This document shows positions 22,901 through 34,900 of a stretch of DNA of 45,787 nt, in pieces; position 1 is the first letter of the stretch; every line of letters starts with the position of its first letter. Position numbers and translations under genes: made by a program. The stretch spans positions 1 through 45,787 of the forward strand of contig WIXG01000504.1 of the NCBI GenBank assembly GCA_009869945.1, written 5' to 3'. The stretch is from Mesaphorura yosii (Eukaryota > Arthropoda > Collembola > Poduromorpha > Tullbergiidae). The notes under the pieces are model-generated. The model had not been told where the DNA came from. It saw only the letters and a program-made list of their open reading frames with translations, and did no database searches.

Positions 22901-25900
22901 AGACAGGACGGGTTTAAAGGATCGCCACCACAGACGACGATGCGAATGCAGGGAAAGAGTTCAATGACTGAAAATTGAGAGTAGAGAAACTGAGTTCAAC
23001 TTACCAGAAGGAAGATAGCGATTATCAAAGGCGCAACAACCAATAGATTCCTGAAATCAACAAAAGAATGAGCGAATTAGTAAACTGGTACTTGGGGACT
23101 GAGTCGCGTGGTGAAGGGCGAAAGGCACACCTTTTCCCTGAAGGAGTGAGCGTGGTTGTCATGTACCAAATCGTACAATGACGAGGCGCACTTATAAAAA
23201 TGTCAGCACATGGGCACGGGTACAGGCACGGGCAAAGACGAAAATGATAGCTCCAAGTCCATCGTGAACTCTGGCTTAAACATTCAGACAGACACCTGCA
23301 CTTGTCCTTCACTGTTCGCTAATCAGAACGATACTGCTGCTAATTTAAGCACCATGTACGGAAAACCGCTTTGTTGACGGAATGTGTGAGTGGTTTTATT
23401 TATGCTCGTGATAAGATATGATAGCCACTTGAGGTGCGAAATCAGAATGTGTGGTACGACGCGGTGATTTGCGCGGAAGCTCGAGCTAATCACTTAACAA
23501 CACTAACTGTCATCTGCCCTGTGCCTATGAATGAAAGAATCAAGTTCACACGTCTGGCCTGTTTCAAGTTTCACAAATATAAAACATTAGCAAGTAGCCA
23601 GGCCATCTCTCTTGATGCGATGTACGTACAATTACTACCGTAAACAGCGAACTTAGCTTAATGTCGCAGCCATCCTCTGAGCAGGAAAATGTTTAAGACA
23701 ATGCCGTAGTTTCATTCAGACTTAATCGCAAGACGTTGCGAAATGGGCTGGAAAAAACCTCACGTTCGCAAAAAGTGGCCCAAGACTTGCGACGCTCGTC
23801 CTGGGCAAATTCCTTCACAAAACGTGACAAATTCACCTCATTCATTTACATGCGTTTACATTTTTACATGTCGCACTGCCGAAATTACGCGAATAATCAA
23901 TGCAGAATTAAAAAGTGAGCAAGTACAGAAATCAAGTTGTTAGATTTTCTTCGAGATAAAATTCTAGTCAAACAAAGTATAAGAATGTAAACCTGTAATC
24001 AGAATACGAGGCAAAAAACGTGAATAATCAGCTTTTCAACTAACGAGCATTCTCAGATACTGAAATAATTATTTATTGCTTTTAATTGCATACGATTAAA
24101 GTTGCGAAAATGGTTAATCTCAAATATTTGCATTATCATTAATTCGAATGCAAAATGTCCACAATTTCGTTATTTCGTGCATAATTCGATTGTCATATTC
24201 ATAAATATCTAGGATTCATGCGACGCGGCCGCTGTCGAAGAAAGGCTGAACAGAACAAGTCCAATGTGGAACGCCATCATTGATGGCCATTCACAAGTGT
24301 GTCTATAATCATTATGCAAGCACACGGGTGGTAAGGCTGTTCAACGAAATGGGAGCCCCATAAATCACAGCGGCAGTCGCAATTACTTGGCCAGCAGTCG
24401 AATCATCAATGAGCTCGAGTCAGATAGCCGAGGCATTGAACAGTCTACAAGCCTGGAACCTCTTTCAGGCGCTTCCAAGTCACAACAGGGCGTTGTACAA
24501 ATTCCGTGCATTGCGTGTGCGACGGGCATATTCACATTTAAATCTATTACTCTTATCTTTCGTGCCAACGGCCAGTAAATCATTAAAATCTGCGCCTGGC
24601 AGCACTCGAGGTTCTGCACGCACAATCTCGTATGCGTCGCTGACGCTCGATTTGATAAGCGCAATCCTAATCTGATTAGCATTGGCGCGATTGTGGTTTG
24701 ACGTGCGTGTAATTTGAGAATCTTGTTTGAAATGATTCGAACGGAATACGAGATCGCGATCTCGAGCTCGTTAGAGGCATTTGATACTCTTTCGCCGTCG
24801 CCCGCAACCGCCGAGTGGGTCGCCGGTGGGCTGAAAAGCTGGGTTGGCAGTCTGATTATCGTGATTTTGTATGCAAGAGCTGACGACAAATTCAGGAAGT
24901 TTTGAATTAACAGCAACAATAACAGGATCAGGATGCCCACGACGCGACGAGAAATCTGCCTACTTGAAAAGCGGTGTTGTCGGCGTGTCGACTCGAGTCG
25001 AGCTGATGCCGTTGTGAGTTGTGAACGTGGCTGACAGCGGAGAGTGACAGATGAATGAAATGAATAGATTTTATTCTGCGTCATAAGAACAAATAATTCA
25101 TTCAGATGCGGACTCGAAAGGAAAGCCAATCGTCCAGCCTGCTCTGCCCGCCTGCCGGATCGCCTTGTGTGTTTGTGTAACCCGAGATGAGCTAATCTCG
25201 TGGAACACAGACGACTGTGACTGCCGATGACAGTCGGCCGATCACCATATCTTTATTTATTAGCCTCTCAAAATTTCTGAAAGATTTATAAAACCAGCGT
25301 AGCCAGGCCAAAGGTAGGACGTTTGGGGCCAGGCTTTGAATTACGACCAGCTTCCTCTTCTTTATAAGGCAATTTCCCTTCCGATCTCCCAAACTTGCTC
25401 ACTATGGATTTCTGATCTCGCTCCAATAAAATTACACACCGTGACAGATAAAGTTGTTGTGATGAATGAAGACGCAGACTGTTGAATAATTATGATTTCG
25501 GCACATTGTAAAATTTATAGACTTTTGTTTTTACCAAATATAGAAACCGCTGCAGAGCGACCTGCTGAAAGATGTAATTTATAAATTATGTTCGCAAGTA
25601 ATAATAGTAATACCCTTTATTTGTAATAAATCATCGAATAGGGTTCACGAAGAGAGAAAAATTGCCATGTGTATGCTTACGAAAAAATCATCATAAATTT
25701 CTTCACCTTTTCCGTCCGCAGATGTTTACATCTCAATCACTGCCGGCTCCACCGCCACGGACCATGCTGCACGGCGCAACAATGGAGCAAAGGTGTGTGC
25801 TCTTTAATAATAATAACAGTCATAATCATAATGGTAACATTGTTCAATAGAATCCGTCCAGCTCAGCATTCGACAGAGAGATCAAGTGAGGCGTCTGCTT

Positions 25901-28900
25901 CTCCCGAGCACGATGCGCACGGCAAAAGCAAAGTGCAATCAGTATTGACAAGAAATCTTTTGTTTTCCAGAGCAGACGAGACAAGACGCAATATTTTATC
26001 GTCGTCTTTGTCCATCGATTATTATTGTTATTACAACATTGTTATTGTAGTCTTTAAAATGATGATGCTGCTGATATGGGATATTAAGTCCCGGTATGGC
26101 ACAACGGGAGCAGCAGAAATGAAAACGCTTTTCAGTGTGTTCATGTCGAAAGATGATAAAGATGCTCATAGAATTAAGATATCTTTACATGACATCCAAG
26201 TTCCAGGCTCTCGCCCTGGTATTTTGAGGGTACAACGTAAAATCTAAATTAAGTGAAGGTCGCTGAACGAGCTAAAGGAAGATGAAATTAATGATTGTAA
26301 TTTGTAAATTGTTGCGCTCATCAAATGGACCCGATTTTAGCGCACGAGTAAACTGTTGCATTCGCTTATTGGTTTCACTTCTTGGACGAGACAAAAGGGA
26401 TTTCAGATTTGTGGAAAGACCGAGCCCGAGACCACCAGCACATGACTCAAAAATGGCAAGAATGCATGAACCGCAACCGCAAGCAACAATAACATTCAAG
26501 CAAACAAAAACTCCGTAATTATGGAATCTCAACAATAGGGCCCAAATAAACCACATGTAATTAAGTTATACGGACCCTCGCCTTTGTCCTGCGCTCTTCA
26601 TCCTCTCATAAAAATTACCAAAATATAAAAATTAATAACAGCGCAGGAACAACAACGCAATTCTCCTGCTTGTCTTTCCAGAAAATTGAAAGTTTCGAGG
26701 CGAGGGTGAAACCGGAATTCCTCACGCGTGTGGCTGTGGCTGGGAGTCTGGGTATAAAAATCAAGCCAAGAACTCGGCAACTACAACGTCTTAATTTACT
26801 GTTCGGCCAGAGATGAAGATAAGACCTCCATGAAAAAGCACTAAAAATACGCGCGAAGCGGCTCCGGCGCTTCAACCATTAAATTTTTATGATCTGATAA
26901 CCGAGTCGTCTTGGGCTCGGATCTTAGAAGGCGCGCCTCAACCAGTCGTGCCGCTGCGGGAAAGGAAATGTTAACCTTAATTTAGATTTGTGTGTTTGTT
27001 ATTTGCCTTATCACAGCGGACAAATACGATGACAAGATGACAAAAATTGCATCTTAGCTGCCCGACAGCTTCCTGTCTGCTGTGGCCGCCCGGTAATGAG
27101 GAAGCTCGGTAATCACAATCTCAGACGCAGCCGCGCGAAGCTGCCGTAATTTTTTGTCCATTTAAACATCATTACCAGAAACAATATTTGCTGTTATGAG
27201 TGACAATATTGATTTAAACTCGGTCCTCCAGCGGCGGAGGGCGAGAAAGGTGCACGATTTCTAATCGACGAAGCGATCAAGCGACGGCCACCACTGAAAG
27301 GTAGGGCAAGGAAGAAGATACAGAAGATTAAAACTCAGTCGAACAGTCGTCGTTCCGTTCGCCCATTGCGTTGTGTGGCTGGGCTGGGAGAATGGACTGA
27401 CATATGACATTTGTATCATCACCAATCATTATCGTGACATCATCGCCGCCGAGCCAGACTTTGAACCCTTTCTTCGTCAGAGAGGACCGTTGTTGTTGCT
27501 CTGCATGCTCGTCGTATTACATAATCTACCCACGCACTCAGTCTGAAATTTTTAGAATTGATTAAATTACAAACCACTTTAACCCGTCCGTCGCATTGTT
27601 TACTCAAATACCAGCCGTGGCCGCGTCGCAGTCTCGCTGCTGCAACGGCCAAGGCAGCATTGCCGGCAGGAATGCACGAAGATAGTTGACAATTATTGCC
27701 ACATTAGTATGGCAATGGCGGACTGAGTCAGGAGACACGGCTCGCATCTGGCCTTTGAGAAAATAATGTCATCTGTGTCATCAAATCGAATCCTCATCGT
27801 CAACACATTGCACACATCACCGCCGGGCCAGTCAAGGCAAGGCAGCGAAGGCAGACGACTCGTCGCACCATTCGCTCAAGGTAAGGCACGGCGAGTCAAG
27901 GGCTGTAATTGGAATTGTCCGGTTCACATGAAATGAATTCATAAATCACGGCATTACGCAACGGCGGTCCGTGAATTCCATTCAGCAATTGAAAACGAGC
28001 ACTCAAAACAAACAAATATACAAATACTTGAGCCATACAATACGAGATAAATTAGGAATGCTTCGCCCGCCGTGCTCGGTGACTTCACTTTGTGCGCCGT
28101 GTGTGCGATAAACGTGAATAATTCTTAAAGGCTTAAAAAGCGTCTTCATCTTCCGTGACTCCTCGAAGAATGACCTAACCGTACCAGCTCAGAGACGACA
28201 CTGTTTGACTTTGGTTGGGTTTGTGATATTATTTTGATTGTGATTGTATTGTGGTAATGTATTACATTTGAGCAAACACGCCAACAAAGACGACTGTGGA
28301 GATCAAGCGGGCAAAGGTAAAGATGAATCCAGTATCCATTGCACAGAGAAGCAGAGCAAAGCAGCGCAACACGAATCTCTGGATCCGAAGATTAAAATAT
28401 TCTAAACCTAAACGGCAATGCATATTGCTGAATGCGCCGTGTAATGAGTCCGTCCATCCACGCCATGCATGATGCATCCACAGTCCATGTCGTCGTTGCG
28501 GGGAACCTCTATGCAACACGGCACGAAACGGCACAACTGCCCTGGTGACTTTGAATACGAAATAATAAAACTTTGACGGTACCGCATCGCAGCGTAGTGC
28601 GGGGGATGCATGGCGCACGGAGAAAGTATAAATTCTTTTCTGAGCGAACAATAACCAGAAACCAGAGTTTCTTTTTGATCGCGTGAAATATGAATACTAA
28701 AGCCCAGCCAGGCATTTCTCAATGGAAATGTCAACAAAGGAAGACAATAATAAATAAATAAATATCCCGAAAATATGTATATGATAAAATATGGCAGCCT
28801 TTCCAGTGCCATGCAGACGTTCGGGATTGTTTACTTTTGTACTTTGCAAAGAGTCTAGTCAGAGTCCATAATAAGAAGAAAGAATTATTAACTCTCATCT

Positions 28901-31900
28901 CGCTGGAGACTGTGACTGGCCTGGACTTTATTATCATTATCTTGGGTACACTCTACGTGTTAATTTGGTCACATATTTCATTTGCACATTCGCATCTTGA
29001 AGTTACAGAATCGATCAGTCACGTCGCCATAAAATATATGGTCGTCATCTGCAACGTCGTGCGTCAAATGACAGAAATGCTGCCGATGCCAGAATTTTCT
29101 TGGAAATTGACAATTACCATAATGTACATTTTACATTTTCGTCTCTGTCACGATTCTATTTTTAACCCCGATTGTCGTAAACGAATCATGAGGATTAATT
29201 ACCGATACCCTTGCGAGGAACACGTCCAGGGCCAGCGATGTCGGTCATTTAATAGCGAAGAGGACGAAGTACGCAAGACTTGCTTGCGTACGCAATAATT
29301 GATAGATGTGTAATTAGTGCGTGATAACACATTTTGCAAACACCGGATAACCTTTAGAAGCTTTGGCACTGTGAGATTGTACGGCAACCTTTTGTCCTTG
29401 CGGACGTCGCAAATATGTGCAAAGGTTTTGTCTATGATTTATTCTCACCCATTAGGGCGTTTCTTCTGCCGAAAAAAGTCATAGGCAAGTTTGGAAGTCA
29501 AAGGTTGATAAACGAGTCCACATTTTTTTTGCATTTCAGTGCTCACAATGGTGAGATGCGAAGGCTGGGAGGCAAATTATTAGCCGAGGTTTAACCCTTC
29601 CAACGTTTTGCTGATATTAAATTTACTCGCACAAGAAAACAGAGACGGCAAAATTTGAACCTGAACCTGGAGTTCAAAGATCTGTTATGCAACTTCTCCA
29701 GTAGAAAACCTGTATTTTCCGGGCAAAAAATTCAGGACAATTGCTCACCCGCAGTAAATTGAGTGTTGGAAGCAAAAAAGCTGTGCTTGAGGGCTTACGC
29801 ATAAAACTTTATGATCGAGCACCAGCGTTCGTTGATTGTGCAAGAAATTACCACCACTTTTCATGGTTCTTCTGAGCAAATGCAAATTATTGCTTCTTAA
29901 GGTGACTAAAATTCAATTACGCAGAAATAAACGAAGAGGAAAACAAGGCTCATTATGCTTCTGACACGGACGAGACAGAGACAAACTAAACAAGCAGGTA
30001 ACACATGTAGCCTGTAAGGTTAACAAGTTCAACAATGCATGCGAGACAATGGTCAACGTTACCATGAAGGAAGACGATGTCTCCGGTGTCAAGATGTTGT
30101 AACCACTTCGTCAGTCTGATGTAACATGAACCCTCTGAACTCGAGAACTCAAATTGCGCTCGAGTAGAAGACCAGAAAACAGCTTGCATGCACGTCAGCT
30201 CTCCGCTGCCTGATTAGATCGCAATTGTAAACACTAAACACGATTCCCATGCGAAAATAAGCTCATAACAGTTGTAGCTTACACCAATTTTATTGCAGCA
30301 GTTTTGTAATGAAACCTTGATTACAAACACTTGAACTGGATCGAAGTTTACGTATTTATTTTTAAGCTCATGGCGCAAAATCGAACTTACAAGGGGCATA
30401 CTTCAGCTGCGTATTGAACCCATTGTCATCATAGTACTTTTCCTAATCTACTAGTTTTCCTGAATCGTATCAGGTCGAGTCTGCAAAACTCATATTTCGA
30501 TTAAATACACGAAGTTGAAAATCTGGGATTCTGCTCTGTTTGCTGTTGAAACTAGCGTGCAGGTCAACGTGCATCTCAACAAACAGAAATTGCGCGAATT
30601 CAAACCACATTACCATTTTGAAATCCTTCAGATATTCACATTAAGGTTGTTGCTTGTCGAATTGAGCTAGTGGTATCGTTGATTCATCAACATTAATTAA
30701 AAAGAGTTAAGCTTTTGCAGCTCATCGCGAGCTTCAGGTACGTAATCAAATTTGCTAATGCAAAACCTGTCATTAAAACAAAGTACGTACTTGTTCAATT
30801 GAGCAGATGGATTCCGTACTGCAGATTTGTCAAATTGCCTTCCTTAAAGCTTGACAGAAGCACGGCTTATCAACACTAACCCTTACAGCATGGGAGAAGG
30901 ATATGGTGGAGCAATTACTTCAGTGTGCCGAAGATTTGATAATGAACCAAGTGAAGATGAATTTCGTTGAAGTATGAGTTCTGCAGACCATAATCGATGT
31001 GATACGATTCAAGGGGACTAGTAGATTAGGAGAATTTCTGTGATAACGTTGGGTTCAATACGTAGATGAAGTATGTCCCTTGTTAGATCGCATCCAAAAA
31101 TAACAAATAACGCGTGTTAAATTTGACTGAATGAAACGAAAGTAAATCATTAGTTTGCAGGTGCCTGTGAAACTCGGCTCTGCGCTACGGATTTTTGGAA
31201 GGAAATTTGCATTCATAAATCTGCCAGAGTAATTTGTCGTGACGACGATCGACAAATGCGCGGCCTGGGCCGTACTCACACTGGCATTGTCTTGATTTTG
31301 ATACAGGACGACACTCTTATTCGCGAGCGTGAGAATTGAGGGTTAGGCACAATTCTGGCCCAGTCAGTGCCCGAACTCTCCCTTGTCCAGCACCTCTTTT
31401 CTTGATAAGTTACAATAATAATCTTTCTCATTTTGTTGACCAATTAACTCTTTGGTCTCGACTATTAACAAACGGTTACGCTTATTTACATAATGGCAAC
31501 AACTCTTTTCTTATTCCCAACTCACCGTCGAGAGTACACAAATTATGTAATGAACATTTTTTCTCGTCGGAGGCTATTTAAACAAAAAATCTGTTGGTGG
31601 TCTTCACTTCATGTCACATGCACACGCAGCTCTGCTTCATTATCACCGAAATGGCTCCTGCCTGCTTGGATGGCCCGGCTGACTAATTACTCCATTAGTT
31701 TACTACTCAGCCTAACCAATATGATTTAATGCGATGCACTCCGTGCTTACTAATTTGCCTTGCTTCGGTGATGCAGGAAGCCGTGAACGCCAAACGGTAG
31801 CCTCACCGACACCAGTAAACATTCACAGAGGAATTTTGGAAGACCAAAATAAGTCTGGCCTAATGAATCGCGCGCTTTCTCACTCAAAATTCCCCAAATT

Positions 31901-34900
31901 CAAGATGAAGTTTTGCAGACCACACCAGCGGAACCGAAGAATGGTTGACTGAGAGCGGCAGACAAATAAATCAGGCACAAAGAGCCGAAGAGAAGAAGGA
32001 AGTCAACGAAAGAAAGAAAATGAAATTTTTCCTTTCAAGAAGGGTATTCATTTTAAGTCTATTACAACAACTATCGTATTAAGGAAGACGGAGCCTTAGG
32101 AATACGGCAGTCTGATACGATGACATGAACTTATGAACGTGGTGGTATGGCAAGAAAAGACGGTGCTGAGTATAAAAAATCGGGCAGTGCGAACGAAGAA
32201 GAGTTGCTTGCATTTTACGCGAGTAAACCGGACCTTCCAATGGATTTTTCACCATCGAACTCGGTCAGGACACGAAAATGTTTCTTCCCTGGCTGTCGAG
32301 TCGAGTCGCCAGCAGAAGTAGGAATTTTGTGTCATCAGTCGTCAAACACGCACGATGCTGCTACCGTGTGGTGGGACCTACTCAAGTTCTCGTGATAGTC
32401 ATGTGTGGTTGGCGACTGCCGAATTGAATTTATGTCAAGTTTGAGAATTTGAATTAAAGCATCGCTCGATACACTCGTAACGAACGTAACAGAATTTCTG
32501 CCTCTTCGGTTCATTAAATTGTGTTTTGGTTCTTTGTGAATGACAGTAATTGCCTTCAAATGAAGACATTACTCGTTTGAGTGCCCTGACTGAGTTTGCT
32601 CACCTACTTCAGAAATTACACGATTTTTAGAGGACACTTAAAAGTCGAAAAACGAGACTACGTTCGAGTTGACTACCTCAAACATCGTACAAGTTGTCCA
32701 GGTAGGAACCAACGAGAAGACAAGGGGAATTGTGTCCCGTACATATTTTTCTGTGGAAAAATAACTGAATTAACAATTTCTCTGTGTCTTCTAAATAATT
32801 CCTGAGCCGATTCTGTTGTTTGTGCGCTGACTCTTGCTGCCCTTTCCGTGTCCATGTCCTCGTCGTCGTGCCACAGAAGCGTACAAGTCGAGTAACAATG
32901 CTAAGAGGTTTGCTCTCAGGGAACATAAAAGTCCTGGCCAACAATGCTGAGAACAATGGAAAAGTATCCATACAGAAAGTTTCATTTCTTGAACAAAAAT
33001 AAAAAGAAGTGTAAAGGTTTATAAAAGCTGCTTCGCGAGACCAACCGAATAAGTCATACGCGGTGGACCCTGCTTCAGGGTTCAGATGTGGAGTGAAGCC
33101 AGCACAGAGCACGAACGGCAGGCGAAGCGAGTGGACTCGAAGCGGCTGCGGTGGTGCTGGACATGTACCCTGTGAGACAGCTCATTGAGCACAAATGAAG
33201 GACAAAAGAAAGGCAGCGAGACGGACGCGTTAGGCCGTTATGGATCCCTTGTGATAGTGACAAAATACCTGAGTAAATAACATAAATAAGAATGTCAATG
33301 AGCGCAGTGCGCGGCGGACAAATGTCTTTATGAAATAGCGAAATGAAGATATTATTCTCATTGCCCAGACAACAGACCAAAAGCGAGAGAAGAAAAGGTG
33401 ATACTTTGTATCATTCGGTAATTTGGCAGTGAAACATATTCCACAGTGAATGGCCTGAATAACCTCAAGTACCCACATCACCTGTGCCAGTGCGCAACGC
33501 GCAATGGATCAAAGTCCAACAGCAGCCACAATCCAACTTCGGGCTCAGTGTCTGACATTCCATTTCACACATTCAAAGCACGGGCTCAATTTATTGGACT
33601 GTTTTGGTCAACTTTAAAAAGCGTGCGTTATTCTCTTCTGCCAACCCAAAATGGGATATGACCAATCAAGTCATTTGCGAAAAACTTTCTCCACTTGGCA
33701 TAGGCAAATGAATGCGGTTGTTTATTTGCAATTTTCATTACGCGCACGCATAATTGTCTCACGCGTCGTGAACGACCAAGTGGATGAAAGCTGCTTCTAC
33801 TATAACGATGCGTAAAGGTAAACAGGAAAATAATGAAAGTCGATAAATACTGCAGGCTGTATGGGGTATGAAAAAACTTTCTCGCATAGCTGACTGAAAT
33901 AATACCCGAGTCATTCTTCTATCCGCTCCACGTGATTTCTGTCGTCCTGAATTCCAATTCTCACTGACGCCCATCAAATAATTAAAATGCTTCGTCTGAT
34001 GCCGATGCTGGTCATTCGATAAACATTGTAACCATAATTCGAACCAACGAGCCGGGAGAATGGAATTGCTTGATTTATAAATTGGAGAAGGTGTTTTGAG
34101 CGAGCGCCGAGCGAGGTGAGAAGGATGATTCTTCAGTATCATCGTACACGAAAGGTTCCATGCATTGCGTGGCCAGAAGTTAATGCTCAAAGTGCACCAC
34201 CAAAAGGGTCAGCCATGGCATGACCACAGTCGAAGCCATGGTCATGCCTTCATTCCTTCGTGTACTTCTTGTCTGAGCCTTTCCATTTTTTCAATTCGAC
34301 AACTGCCGCTGCCAGCTCAGCCGCCGCTGTGCTATCGGTTACTGTTATTGTTAGTGTTGGTTCGTGTCCAAATCACTGATTCTAATCTCTATCAATCTAA
34401 GACAGAGATCGAAAGGGTAGATGATGGACTAGGAAGGAGGATCACGTTGATAAGTGGGATATAACTCACCAGTGATCAAGGAAAATCTCTCCAACTATGT
34501 TTCGGTACCATGCTCGTGAGCTGAGCTTGAAGCTCCCTATCGACAATGTTTAATCGTTCCGGGCATTCGAATGCCCTTTAAGGGCATGTCTGTCTAAAAC
34601 CTCCGTGCCTGAATTGAATAGCAATTTCACAACACGAACACAAGTGCAAATGCTCGAAGATGAGGTTGGAGTTTTAAGTGACTTGGACACTTTAAATCTC
34701 ATCATCATTTGTCATCTCCACCTCCAAGTATTTAATTCATAAAAAGGCGCTTGTTTGTCCCGAATCCTGCTCCACCACTGACCGCAGAATGACACGCCAG
34801 TGCATAGCAGGCAGCCATCAACCAAGTCAGTTGCCTTGGTCGGAAATTCGCCGAGTCATGCACGAGAAGTGAACAGGATTTCACATTAGGTTCGAGAAAA

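Noticed and set aside
25669..26247. 192-codon open frame on the plus strand
   Set aside because: The composition is irregular, with runs from a simple AATAAT/ATAATC-type repeat. No domain or supporting splice structure was found; only the exon-like 25722-25792 piece in another frame was kept as a weak finding.
34670..34735. Imperfect hairpin around TTTAAGTG/CACTTTAAA as a microRNA precursor
   Set aside because: Pairing is interrupted and the stem is too short for a convincing precursor without small-RNA evidence.
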